The translations under genes were made by a program, and so were the position numbers. Below the pieces are notes generated by a model. The model made no database searches. It was not told where the DNA came from and saw only the letters and a list, made by a program, of their open reading frames with translations. Of a stretch of DNA of 64,000 nt, positions 14,925 through 23,664 are shown in pieces (positions within the stretch are counted from its first letter, which is position 1; every line of letters begins with the position of its first letter). This stretch comes from Ekhidna lutea (GTDB taxonomy: Bacteria; Bacteroidota; Bacteroidia; Cytophagales; Cyclobacteriaceae), in the NCBI RefSeq assembly GCF_900188325.1, contig NZ_FZPD01000001.1, positions 558,001 to 622,000 on the forward strand. Direction: 5' to 3'.

Positions 14925-16523
14925 TTAGATACTAGGAGGTGTTGAGTTTAAGGATTTTATTACTGCGGCATCACGATCGTACAGATCATTTCTAAAGTGT
15001 ACTTGCCCCTCACTTGCCCAGGATGTCAAATACAAAATGTGAACCGGAAAAGGCTGTTTAAGAATTACGGATTGTTCCTTGCCATCTTTAATAGTCTGAT
15101 CAATTTTGTCTTTATTCCACCCTTGCTGTTCTTTTAAAATGTACTCAGCGAGCTTTAATGGGTTATTAACTCGGATACATCCAGAACTAAATGCTCGATC
15201 TGTTTTGTTAAACAGCTCCTTGCTTGGCGTGTCGTGGATATAAACGTTGTATTTGTTTGGAAACATGAATTTCACAATTCCAAGAGCATTGGGGGGGCCT
15301 GAATCTTGACGAAGCGTATATGGAAAGTTCGTCTTTGATAATGATGACCAATCCAAAACGTATGGATCGACCTCTACCGCATTACTCCCCTGACCCTGAA
15401 GTACGCGGATATTTTTTGATTTAGCATAACCCGGATCTTTCTTCAGCTCAGGAAGCATGTCGTTGAAAAGTATGGTAGGAGGCACTGTCCATGTGGGGTT
15501 GAATACCAGATATGACATTTTACTGCTAAAAACAGGAGTTTTTCTAAATGGCTTTCCGACAATTACTTTTTCCTCAAATGTTTTCTTTCGGTTGTTGTAA
15601 ACCTGTAATTGATAATCTGCGATGTTGACAATCACATAGTGATCTCCCATCTCTTCTGCCGCCCAGCGGTAGCGTTCCATGTTTGTAATTATTTGCTCAA
15701 CCCTTTTTTCTGCTGTGATATTGAGTGATGCAGTGGTTAGTTTGCCGAGGTTTCCGTCGGATTCCAGTCCATTTCTGACTTGATACTTTCTCACAGCTTC
15801 AGCGAGTTGATCCGAATACGAATAACTTTTTGAAAAGTTTTTATTTAGGTCAAAAGTTTTTTGGAGTCGGTTAATCAAAAGAGGAACCCTGACACTATCC
15901 GTCATCCCTGGTTTCAATGTTTCACCTGATGGAATCTCTTCCCATCCTCCATTTTTAACAATATTCCGGTATTCTTTAAGAGCGTTTTTTAAACCCTTGT
16001 ATCCTACGTGATCAGGAGCCAGATCCTTAAGTGCGTCACTTATATCATTTGATTTCAGTGCTTCAATCAGTACTGCCTTTGCGTCACCTTCTCTGCGTAT
16101 GGCCTGCCATTCACTATCTACAGTTTCCGGATTCACTTTACCATTGAGTAAATGACTCGAATAGAGAAGAAAGGCATCAGTAAGCAACAGATCTAATTCG
16201 GCTTCTTCTATTGAATCTTTATTTCTTATCCGTAAATCTTTAATGACACTTAAGTGATAGTTAGCAGAATTTAACCCCTCGTCATCAGCATTTTCCAATA
16301 CTGAAATTAGTTGCTTAGTATTTTGTTCATTCCAAGCCTTTAGAAATTGATTCTCTTGATAGAAGGCCGGAAGTGTTGTCTTACAATAGATAGCTTCTCC
16401 CTGTATGGTTACTGGTATTCCGGATGAGATCATTTCCACTTTCTGTCTCAAGAATTCGTCCTGAGGAGGAGAATTCAAAAAAGGTAATAAGAAGAAGAGA
16501 AAGGATTTGAGAAATAGATTCAT
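14925..16523 (-). CDS. YcbB-type L,D-transpeptidase
   Basis: 532 residues. A signal peptide (MNLFLKSFLFFLLPFLNSPP) is followed by the scaffold region of YcbB-type enzymes (LLLTDAFLLYSSHLLNGKVNP), a peptidoglycan-binding segment (AVRKYQVRNGLESDGNLGKLT) and the YkuD catalytic domain, in which YVIVNIADYQLQVYNN opens the fold. The active-site block HDTPSKELFNKTDRAFSSGC has its Cys near residue 448, followed by IRV. It forms 3-3 cross-links in peptidoglycan in the periplasm. The gene is immediately upstream of the M15-like peptidase (4 bases), pairing a cross-linking with a hydrolytic enzyme. The ATG at 16523 opens the signal peptide. Confidence 0.88.
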   Translation of the reverse strand: MNLFLKSFLFFLLPFLNSPPQDEFLRQKVEMISSGIPVTIQGEAIYCKTTLPAFYQENQFLKAWNEQNTKQLISVLENADDEGLNSANYHLSVIKDLRIRNKDSIEEAELDLLLTDAFLLYSSHLLNGKVNPETVDSEWQAIRREGDAKAVLIEALKSNDISDALKDLAPDHVGYKGLKNALKEYRNIVKNGGWEEIPSGETLKPGMTDSVRVPLLINRLQKTFDLNKNFSKSYSYSDQLAEAVRKYQVRNGLESDGNLGKLTTASLNITAEKRVEQIITNMERYRWAAEEMGDHYVIVNIADYQLQVYNNRKKTFEEKVIVGKPFRKTPVFSSKMSYLVFNPTWTVPPTILFNDMLPELKKDPGYAKSKNIRVLQGQGSNAVEVDPYVLDWSSLSKTNFPYTLRQDSGPPNALGIVKFMFPNKYNVYIHDTPSKELFNKTDRAFSSGCIRVNNPLKLAEYILKEQQGWNKDKIDQTIKDGKEQSVILKQPFPVHILYLTSWASEGQVHFRNDLYDRDAAVIKSLNSTPPSI

Positions 16524-16571
16524 ACCTCTAAAGGTAGAGATCTAAGATATTCTTTTGATTGGAGAATAAGT

Positions 16572-17102
16572 TTACTTTTTATACTTACTCACAAAATCCC
16601 AAAGCACAACCCCGATACTTACCGAGATATTCAGCGAATGCTTGGTGCCATACTGCGGTATTTCCAAGACGGTATCAGCAATTTCCACTACCGTATCATT
16701 CACCCCAAAAACTTCATTGCCAAACACAAATGCATACTTTGCATCACTCTCAACCTGAAAGTCGAGAAGTGAAGTGCTTTCATCAGCCTGCTCAACGGCG
16801 ACAATCTGATAGCCTCCTTTTTTCAAATCATCAATGCATTCGATAATGGTTTCTTTGTGCTCCCATTCGACCGAATCCTGAGCGCCAAGGGCCGTCTTGT
16901 TAATCTCCCGATGTGGTGGCTGAGCCGTAATCCCACAGAGATAAATTTTCTCCAAGCGAAAAGCATCAGAAGTACGAAAAGCCGAGCCTACATTCATAGC
17001 GCTGCGCACATCATCCAGTACCAAAACAGCCGGTATTTTTTCTGCTTCCTTAAATTCCTCCGGAGATAGACGGTTAAGCTCTTCGTTCTTAATTTTTCGC
17101 AT
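16572..17102 (-). CDS. SpoU/TrmH-family RNA 2'-O-methyltransferase
   Basis: 176 residues, the short form without an N-terminal RNA-binding extension. The three SpoU motifs are visible: VLDDVRSAMNVGSAFRTSDA (motif 1), FVFGNEVFGVND (motif 2) and LNISVSIGVVLWDF (motif 3), which build the knotted SAM-binding site. It methylates a ribose 2'-OH in tRNA or rRNA; the exact nucleoside cannot be told from sequence. The ATG at 17102 is preferred to the TTG one codon upstream. Divergent from mutS, with 56 bases between the starts. Confidence 0.88.
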   Translation of the reverse strand: MRKIKNEELNRLSPEEFKEAEKIPAVLVLDDVRSAMNVGSAFRTSDAFRLEKIYLCGITAQPPHREINKTALGAQDSVEWEHKETIIECIDDLKKGGYQIVAVEQADESTSLLDFQVESDAKYAFVFGNEVFGVNDTVVEIADTVLEIPQYGTKHSLNISVSIGVVLWDFVSKYKK

Positions 17103-17158
17103 CAATTATTCAAGTTAATATTGCAAACTAAACCTCAAAATTAAACCGAACGATCTGC

Positions 17159-19780
17159 ATGGCAGGCACCAAGACGAAAGCGAAAGAAACCCCTTTGATG
17201 AAGCAGTACAATGCCATCAAAACCAAATACCCGGGCGCATTGCTTTTGTTCAGAGTGGGTGACTTTTATGAGACCTTCGGTGAAGATGCAGTCAAGGCCA
17301 GTAAAACACTGGATATCGTGCTAACCAAGCGGGCGAATGGTTCGCAAAAAGAAATGGAGCTGGCAGGATTTCCACACCATGCCATGGACAATTACCTGCC
17401 CAAGCTGGTACGTGCCGGCTATCGGGTAGCCATTTGCGATCAGCTGGAAGACCCGAAATCTGTTAAAGGAATTGTAAAACGGGGGGTGACCGAACTGGTA
17501 ACTCCCGGGCTCTCGCTCAACGACAATGTACTGGATCAGCGGAAAAATAATTTCCTTGCTTCGGTCTATTATCACAAGGAAAAATGTGGGGTAGCTTTTC
17601 TAGATCTGTCTACCGGGGAGTTCATGGTTTCGGCCGGTGCGGAAGACTATGTAGACAAACTCATTCGTGGGTTTCAACCTTCGGAGATCATCTACCCCAA
17701 ACCAAACCGGGATTGGTATGGAGAAAGATACGGTACCAGTTTCTCCTCATTTGCACTTGAAGACTGGATCTTCAGCAAGGATTATGGCTATGAAAAGCTA
17801 ACTACCCATTTCAATGTACCCAACCTGAAGGGTTATGGAATTGAAGAGTTAACGGAGGGGATTCTGGCAGCAGGTGCCATCCTATATTACCTCGACGAAA
17901 CCGAGCACAAGGAAACCAACCACATCAAATCCATCTCGCGGATTGATGAAAATAAATACGTCTGGCTTGATCGCTTTACCATTCGGAACCTGGAGCTGAT
18001 CCAGTCAGCGCAACCGGATGGCATCTCGCTCATCGACACCATCAATCAGACGCTTACCCCAATGGGCGGGCGATTGCTTAGAAAATGGATGGTGCTGCCA
18101 CTGAAAAGCAAGCCGGAAATAGATCAGCGGCTGGATGTGGTGGAGACGCTAACCACCGAAGACGAACTGCAGTCATCCCTTCGGGATCACCTGGAAAAAA
18201 TCGGAGATCTGGAACGATTGGTGGGGAAAGTAGCTACCAGTCGCGTAAATCCAAGGGAGCTGTTACAACTCAAGAAAAGTTTATCTCAGGTTCAGCCGGT
18301 TCGGGATTTACTGAATGGACAAAAGTCATTCAATGCCTTTCATGATTTGTTAAATCCGTGCGAAAAGCTCATTGAAAAGCTAACGGAAGAACTAAAAGAG
18401 GATGCGCCGCTACAACTGCATCAGGGCAATGTCATTCAAACAGGCGTAAATGCCGATCTGGATGATTTAAGAGCCATTTCCACCTCCGGAAAAGATTTTC
18501 TTTCCGGCATCCGGGATCGTGAAGTAGAGCGAACAGGAATTAGTTCCTTGAAAATCGCTTACAACAAGGTCTTTGGCTACTATCTGGAAGTATCCAATGC
18601 TCACAAAGACAAAGTGCCGGAAGAGTGGATTAGGAAACAGACGCTCGTCAATGCAGAGCGGTACATCACCGAGGAGCTAAAGCAGTACGAAGAAAAAATC
18701 CTGGGAGCCGAGTCCAAGATTCAGGTGCTGGAGCAAAAACTCTACACCGAACTGGTAGCCTTTGCACATTCCTACATCGATGCGATTCAGCAAAATGCAC
18801 GCGTGATCGCGCAGCTCGATTGCTTATCGTGCTTCGCAGAGCAGGCGCAATCGTATCAGTATTGCCGACCGAATATTTCGGAAGAAAAAATCATTGACAT
18901 CAAAGAAGGTAGGCATCCGGTCATCGAACGAAACCTGCCGGACGGTGAGGATTACATTACCAATGACCTTTACCTCGACAATGAATCGCAGCAGGTGATG
19001 ATCATCACCGGACCAAATATGGCCGGTAAATCGGCATTGCTAAGACAAACAGCCCTTATCACATTGATGGCACAGATGGGCTCTTTTGTTCCTGCCGGTT
19101 ATGCCAAGATCGGGTTGGTGGATAAAGTATTTACACGCGTTGGAGCTTCGGATAACCTTTCACGAGGGGAGTCCACATTCATGGTGGAGATGACCGAGAC
19201 TGCCAGTATTTTGAACAACCTCAGCGACCGTTCGCTGGTACTGATGGATGAGATTGGTCGAGGGACAAGCACATACGATGGTATCTCCATCGCCTGGTCC
19301 ATTGTGGAGCATTTGCACAATCACCCGAAGGCCAAAGCCAAGACCTTGTTTGCGACACACTATCACGAGTTGAATGAGCTGGCGAAAGATTTACCAAGGG
19401 TGAAGAACTTCAATGTTTCAGTTAAAGAACTGGAAAACAAGGTGATCTTTATGCGGAAGCTGGTGGAAGGCGGGAGTGAGCATAGCTTTGGAATTCATGT
19501 GGCACAGATGGCCGGAATGCCGAATGAAATTGTGATCCGGGCAAATGAGATATTAAAGCATCTGGAAAAAGAAAAGCTAACGGACTCAGACCGTCAGAAA
19601 CTAGAAGAACTGCCTCCCGATAGTTATCGGGACAAGCAGTTCCAGATGAATTTGTTTGAAGCGGATCCTCGCATGGAGCGCATGCTGGATATCCTTCGGA
19701 ATATTGATGTGAACACCACCTCGCCTGTGGAGGCGTTACTCAAGCTAAATGAGTTAAAAGATGTGTTAAAAGGATCTTAA
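17159..19780 (+). CDS. mutS: DNA mismatch repair protein MutS
   Basis: 873 residues, full length. The N-terminal mismatch-binding domain has GDFYETFGEDA (FxE mismatch contact family: the loop LLFRVGDFYETFG). The C-terminal ATPase has Walker A GPNMAGKSALLRQ near residue 620, the signature ESTFMVEMTETASIL, Walker B LVLMDEIGRGTSTYDG, and THYHEL. It recognises base mismatches and small loops and recruits MutL. The C-terminal tail (SPVEALLKLNELKDVL) matches the oligomerisation/beta-clamp end. Codon use is GC-richer than in neighbours. Convergent with the mini-gene at 19780. Confidence 0.97.
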   Translation: MAGTKTKAKETPLMKQYNAIKTKYPGALLLFRVGDFYETFGEDAVKASKTLDIVLTKRANGSQKEMELAGFPHHAMDNYLPKLVRAGYRVAICDQLEDPKSVKGIVKRGVTELVTPGLSLNDNVLDQRKNNFLASVYYHKEKCGVAFLDLSTGEFMVSAGAEDYVDKLIRGFQPSEIIYPKPNRDWYGERYGTSFSSFALEDWIFSKDYGYEKLTTHFNVPNLKGYGIEELTEGILAAGAILYYLDETEHKETNHIKSISRIDENKYVWLDRFTIRNLELIQSAQPDGISLIDTINQTLTPMGGRLLRKWMVLPLKSKPEIDQRLDVVETLTTEDELQSSLRDHLEKIGDLERLVGKVATSRVNPRELLQLKKSLSQVQPVRDLLNGQKSFNAFHDLLNPCEKLIEKLTEELKEDAPLQLHQGNVIQTGVNADLDDLRAISTSGKDFLSGIRDREVERTGISSLKIAYNKVFGYYLEVSNAHKDKVPEEWIRKQTLVNAERYITEELKQYEEKILGAESKIQVLEQKLYTELVAFAHSYIDAIQQNARVIAQLDCLSCFAEQAQSYQYCRPNISEEKIIDIKEGRHPVIERNLPDGEDYITNDLYLDNESQQVMIITGPNMAGKSALLRQTALITLMAQMGSFVPAGYAKIGLVDKVFTRVGASDNLSRGESTFMVEMTETASILNNLSDRSLVLMDEIGRGTSTYDGISIAWSIVEHLHNHPKAKAKTLFATHYHELNELAKDLPRVKNFNVSVKELENKVIFMRKLVEGGSEHSFGIHVAQMAGMPNEIVIRANEILKHLEKEKLTDSDRQKLEELPPDSYRDKQFQMNLFEADPRMERMLDILRNIDVNTTSPVEALLKLNELKDVLKGS

Positions 19781-19950
19781 GCTACCGCTAGCATTTTGTT
19801 TTGCATGGAGTCAGCTTGCATGATTAAACTGTTTACATACTGTAGCTTAGCTTCCAACCTTGCATCATTTCTGTTTTCAAGAATTCTCACTAAGTGTTTT
19901 CTCACTTTAACTGCGCATTCCAGGGTCATTTCAATCTCCTCGTTAAACAT
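19780..19950 (-). CDS. 57-residue helical protein, unknown
   Basis: Starts at the ATG at 19950 (MFNEEIEMTLECAVKVRKHL), after an A-rich leader that could serve as ribosome binding site. The protein looks entirely helical and amphipathic, with regular charge spacing, no signal peptide and no cysteine motif beyond one Cys. It ends one base into the mutS stop region (convergent). Its leader and codon use look like those of a real gene, but there is no recognised family and the case rests on these features alone. Confidence 0.45.
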
Positions 19951-20253
19951 AATCTTTCTTTTTTTTTGGGGTTTGTAATTTTTTGCCTTTTCAGGACAAT
20001 ACAAAGTTGATAAAAAGGATGAGCTGTAAATCCTGTATAAATATCAATATTCACCTAGTCAAAATAACTAGTTTGTTTTTCGCTGATTTTGTATCTCTAA
20101 TCAAGAGGATGTTTTGTCGAAAGATTATGTCTGATTGATCGAAAGAAGTTGCGGTTTGTTTGAAATTAAATTAATGTCCTTAAAGAGGATTTCAGCCAAT
20201 GAGCTTGTCGAAGGGTGTGGCAGGTGGTGAGGGTATAAGTCCCTGTAAGAAAA

Positions 20254-20286
20254 AGTCGTCCAACCACTCTAAGTGGTGGGACGACT
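20254..20286 (-). terminator. long hairpin with T run on the minus strand
   Basis: AGTCGTCC (20254-20261) pairs with GGACGACT (20279-20286), and ACCACT inside pairs with AGTGGT. On the minus strand it is followed by TTTTTC, so it can terminate minus-strand transcripts. Confidence 0.5.
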
Positions 20287-20298
20287 GATCGCAAAAAA

Positions 20299-20328
20299 AA
20301 GCCTGACAATCAATCGATTATCAGGCTT
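20299..20328 (-). terminator. displaced tRNA-Leu terminator
   Basis: AAGCCTGA (20299-20306) pairs with TCAGGCTT (20321-20328); on the minus strand a run of eight T follows. It lies next to the 16-bp tRNA remnant at 20331-20346, so it was probably the original tRNA-Leu terminator before the element integrated. Confidence 0.6.
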
Positions 20329-20330
20329 AT

Positions 20331-20346
20331 AAGTACCTCGGGCGGG
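20331..20346 (-). repeat. attachment-site direct repeat, left (tRNA-Leu 3' remnant)
   Basis: AAGTACCTCGGGCGGG, identical to 25021-25036, where it forms the 3' end of tRNA-Leu(UAA). It marks the left end of the integrated element. Confidence 0.85.
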
Positions 20347-20458
20347 TACAACACCCTGAAAATATCAGAAATCATTTATAGATATAATGCTTCTAAATAG
20401 CCTATAATCATGTTTTAGCACTTCGATACTTTCTGATAGCTTCCTATATTATCTGTAT

Positions 20459-20487
20459 TTTTGTAACTCCTATGTAACCCTTAAAAA
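20459..20487. repeat. subterminal repeat, left copy (possible integrase arm site)
   Basis: A 29-base stretch holding GTAACTCC and GTAACCC, directly before the integrase ATG. It matches 24954-24982 at about 25 of 29 positions in the same orientation. Placement near both ends suggests arm-type binding sites for the recombinase. Confidence 0.5.
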
Positions 20488-20489
20488 TT

Positions 20490-21548
20490 ATGGGAGTCAA
20501 ACTAAGACTTAAAGAGTATAAAAGTGGAACTAAGACTTTCTACTTAGATATTTATCACAACAATCAAAGAACCTTTGAATTTCTTGAAATTCGAATAGAT
20601 AAAAATGCTACAAGCAATGACAGAAAGGAGAAAAAGGAACTTGCTGAAAGAGTAAGAGCAAAAAGGGAATTAGAGCTTGAAAACTATGTTCATGGAACAA
20701 TACCAAAACATAGAAAAAAGGCAAACTTCAATGACTACTACCAAGAATTTCTTAATTCATACACTAAGAAGGATAAAAGGATGTTTCGCTATGCCTATGA
20801 AAAATTCTTGGACTATTCTGGACATAAATCAATAGCAGCTTATCAAATTGATTTTCAGCTTATCGAAGGGTATAGAGATTATCTAAAGGAGAAAGCTGGC
20901 TTAACTGGAGAAACACCCTATGATTATTTTGCTAGGTTCAAAAGAGTGCTAAAAAAGGCTTTTAAAGATGGACTAATAGATCAAAACAGATACCTAGCTA
21001 TTTCAGAATTATCTATTAAAAGAATTGGCAATCAACTTAAGAAACAAGTATTATCAATTGATGAAATCAGGTCTTTAAATAATACTGAATGTGGAAATGA
21101 GGAGGTAAAAAGAGCATTCCTTTTTTCATGTTTTTCAGGCCTTGGAGAAGCTGAAATTAGAAAGCTGACTTGGAGCAGAATATTGAAGGAAGATAAAATC
21201 ATGATTTTTAGAGAAAAGTCTAAGGAGCAAATCATTAATGATATTCCTAAATCTGCAATTCAATTTCTAGGTGATAGGGGCAAAAATGAGGATCTAATCT
21301 TCAAGCTACCTAGCAATGTAGCAGTAAGCAAAAATTTGAAAAACTGGACTAAGAAAGCAGGTATAACAAAGAATATAAGCTTCTATTGCGCAAGGCATAC
21401 ATTCGCAACTCAATTGCTACTATCAGGCGCTGATGTTTTGACTGTATCCAATTGCATGGGACATTCTTCAACTAAGCATACTACCATGTATCTCAATTAT
21501 GTAGATGGCCTAAAGACTAAAGCAATAGCAGATCTCCCTTCTTTATGA
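20490..21548 (+). CDS. tyrosine recombinase/integrase of the element
   Basis: 352 residues: an N-terminal arm-binding region (1-75), a SAM-like core-binding domain (about 78-170) and a catalytic domain (about 185-345). Catalytic elements: CARHTFAT with Arg302, GHSS with His325, and a tyrosine in TTMYLNYVD (Tyr334 or Tyr337). Two canonical residues are replaced. The first Arg, normally in a TGLR motif, is Gly219 (FSGLGEAEIRKLTW), and the His of HxxR is Tyr299. The CTnDOT integrase of Bacteroides is known to lack the first Arg, so the enzyme may still be active. It integrates and excises the element at tRNA-Leu. Its 3' end overlaps the next gene (ATGA). Confidence 0.88.
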   Translation: MGVKLRLKEYKSGTKTFYLDIYHNNQRTFEFLEIRIDKNATSNDRKEKKELAERVRAKRELELENYVHGTIPKHRKKANFNDYYQEFLNSYTKKDKRMFRYAYEKFLDYSGHKSIAAYQIDFQLIEGYRDYLKEKAGLTGETPYDYFARFKRVLKKAFKDGLIDQNRYLAISELSIKRIGNQLKKQVLSIDEIRSLNNTECGNEEVKRAFLFSCFSGLGEAEIRKLTWSRILKEDKIMIFREKSKEQIINDIPKSAIQFLGDRGKNEDLIFKLPSNVAVSKNLKNWTKKAGITKNISFYCARHTFATQLLLSGADVLTVSNCMGHSSTKHTTMYLNYVDGLKTKAIADLPSL

Positions 21549-22681
21549 ATACTTCTCAAAAAATCAGAAGAATCAATCAGCTATTTCTAGAATTGAATAA
21601 AGCATTTGTAACAGCATATGATGAAGATTCCTTCTTTGCTGAAAAGCTGGAAGAATCAAACCATAGCATAATTTGGGAAGGGATTATTGAATCCCTTGAA
21701 ACCCTACTTAAAGGTTTTAAAAATGAAATAGAAGATTGGCTTACAGAATACCCAGCTAGTCGAAAAACAGTTCTATTTAATTGGATTAGACACTATGAAA
21801 ATGAAGTTCAAATTGAGCTAGATATTTCCTGGTCTAAGTGCTGGTTTGATTACTTAAATAGCATAAGAAAAAACAAAGATGACACAAGGGATTTAGATAG
21901 ATTTTTCTATATCTGGGGAGAAGATTTGCGAGGAAGAAATGAAAACTACTTAAGTGATCTAAGACTAGCATATTTTGATAATTGTTTTGAAAATCAAGAT
22001 GATTGGTTGCGGAGATATGTAATCCAAAGTGAATATCCATTCAATTTCGATATTGAACAATTAAAGTCAAGGCTTGAACCTATAATTATTGCAGGAAGTT
22101 TTGATGATGCTAAGTTTCTATTCAATCACTTCAAAAGAAGATGGGATTATGAATGTCAAATTTGTGAGATTAGAGAGACCCACCCACTATTAAAGGAAAT
22201 TGAAGCCTTGTCTCCTAGGTTTCACTTTGGAGAAAGTGTAAAGCACCTGAATGAAAAGACCGAAGCTATCCAAAAGATAGGCAACCGAATAAATGAAATA
22301 GAAGCTAGATCAAAAGGGATAATACCGAAGGAGGGAAAAAAAGAAAATTTCATACCCCGCTTCACTGAAACTCAAATAAGAAAGCATTCAAGTGAGCTTT
22401 TGAATTATTTCAAAGATGCAACTGAGGATGATTTAGTCAACATCATTGTTAAAGGGTCTTCATCCAAAAGGATTACTTGGGCAAAAGAAGATGTTCAATT
22501 ATCCTGCTTTATAAATGAGATATTCATAAATCATCCTTCTAAGTGGGAACACTCTATTCCAATATTCTTAAATAAAAAAGGGAAGAAAATTAGAAATTTG
22601 AAAAATGATTACTACAGAGGTAATCAAACCAAAACAGATAAATGGATAGAATTGGTGAAACTAATCTCTTCTATTCAGTAG
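21545..22681 (+). CDS. unknown 378-residue protein of the element
   Basis: The start ATG overlaps the integrase stop region by four bases (ATGA), so the two are translationally coupled. The protein is hydrophilic and mostly helical, without a signal peptide or membrane segment. It is rich in Trp and acidic residues in the first half (for example WIRHYENEVQIELDISWSKC). CECQICEIRE-like spacing is seen as YECQICEI near residue 203, but there is no obvious zinc finger. The C-terminal third is basic. No family is recognised. The coupling suggests a recombination or regulatory accessory protein. Confidence 0.6.
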   Translation: MNTSQKIRRINQLFLELNKAFVTAYDEDSFFAEKLEESNHSIIWEGIIESLETLLKGFKNEIEDWLTEYPASRKTVLFNWIRHYENEVQIELDISWSKCWFDYLNSIRKNKDDTRDLDRFFYIWGEDLRGRNENYLSDLRLAYFDNCFENQDDWLRRYVIQSEYPFNFDIEQLKSRLEPIIIAGSFDDAKFLFNHFKRRWDYECQICEIRETHPLLKEIEALSPRFHFGESVKHLNEKTEAIQKIGNRINEIEARSKGIIPKEGKKENFIPRFTETQIRKHSSELLNYFKDATEDDLVNIIVKGSSSKRITWAKEDVQLSCFINEIFINHPSKWEHSIPIFLNKKGKKIRNLKNDYYRGNQTKTDKWIELVKLISSIQ

Positions 22682-22809
22682 ATAAAATGTGGACTGCTTA
22701 AATCCTACAAAGTCCATTTTTATACTTTCCCATACTTCTCACTTTTGTGATACTATAGTACAATAAAAGGGTAGCAGCTATCCATTTTTTTAATTCAATA
22801 ATTAAGATA

Positions 22810-23091
22810 ATGGAAATAGTATTAGAGAAGCTGGAGGCAATAGAAGACCTCCTCAAATCACAAAAAACAGTTCTTACTATTGATGACCTAACAACTTTAT
22901 CAGGTCTCAGTAAAAGCACTATTTACAAGTTTACATGCACAAATAAAATCCCTCACTATAAGAGGGCAAAGCACCTCTATTTTGATAGAGTTGAGATTGA
23001 GAATTGGCTAAAGTCCAAAAGAATAAAAACTACTGAGGAGCTAGATTCTGAGGCTGGAAATTATGTAACTCTAAATTCTATCAAGTCATGA
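22810..23091 (+). CDS. helix-turn-helix protein, excisionase/AlpA-like
   Basis: 93 residues. A short N-terminal coil (LEKLEAIEDLLKSQK) is followed by a MerR-type winged HTH: LTIDDLTTLSGLSKSTIYKF, then KIPHYKRAKHLYFDRVEIENWL. This is the HTH_17 layout common in mobile elements of Bacteroidota. Such proteins act as excisionases (Xis) or as regulators of the replication genes. It overlaps the next gene by four bases (ATGA). Confidence 0.75.
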   Translation: MEIVLEKLEAIEDLLKSQKTVLTIDDLTTLSGLSKSTIYKFTCTNKIPHYKRAKHLYFDRVEIENWLKSKRIKTTEELDSEAGNYVTLNSIKS

Positions 23092-23642
23092 GTAATTGGA
23101 GTTATTTCAACTTTGTAGAGCTTCCAGAGGAGGTAAAACAAGCATATAAGATAAGATCAAAAAATAGACTGGATTGCATATCATACTTTAGTCCAGATGA
23201 GACATTGAGAGGGTATACATTTTTTGTCAATTTTAAAGGAATGCTCTACATGAATAAGAGTCAACCTAGATCGTTTGTTAATGCTGACATTAAAAGGCAA
23301 ACGGATCTTGCATTGATAAATTCTGTTAAGGGTAATTCATACAATATCTCAAGCATCTATATTGATATACCTGATAGGATAGATATTGGATATGGTTGGC
23401 CTTCGAATAAGAAAATGTTAGGTTCAAAAGGGGAAAAGCCCAACCCTTTATTTGCCTTTAAAAATGACCTCTACATTTTTATAATGAATCAAGAAAGGAG
23501 TCAAATAGAATTGATTGTCATTCCAGAAATGAGACATCTATGGTTATCGTTCTACCAAAGGTTTTTGAATGACGATTTCTGTATAGAACTGGATGAGCTT
23601 AGAGAAAGGGCAACAGCATTATTCTCTTATAGTAATAGGTAA
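23088..23642 (+). CDS. unknown 184-residue protein of the element
   Basis: Overlaps the HTH gene by ATGA and precedes the Rep gene by 22 bases. It has no signal peptide or membrane helix. It mixes strands and helices, with a Tyr/Phe-rich start (MSNWSYFNFVELPEEVKQAY) and a helical end. No known family is recognised. Position between HTH and Rep suggests a role in replication or its control. Confidence 0.6.
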   Translation: MSNWSYFNFVELPEEVKQAYKIRSKNRLDCISYFSPDETLRGYTFFVNFKGMLYMNKSQPRSFVNADIKRQTDLALINSVKGNSYNISSIYIDIPDRIDIGYGWPSNKKMLGSKGEKPNPLFAFKNDLYIFIMNQERSQIELIVIPEMRHLWLSFYQRFLNDDFCIELDELRERATALFSYSNR

Positions 23643-23664
23643 TCATTGACATTATTAATCAATA

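Larger units (their letters stand above)
19951..20330. other. intergenic region left of the integrative element
   Basis: No gene is seen. It contains the A-rich leader of the mini-gene, a CTTCGACAAGCTC-type fragment read on the minus strand (about 20200-20213) of a kind common in Bacteroidota repeats, and two hairpins listed separately (20254 and 20299). Confidence 0.5.
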
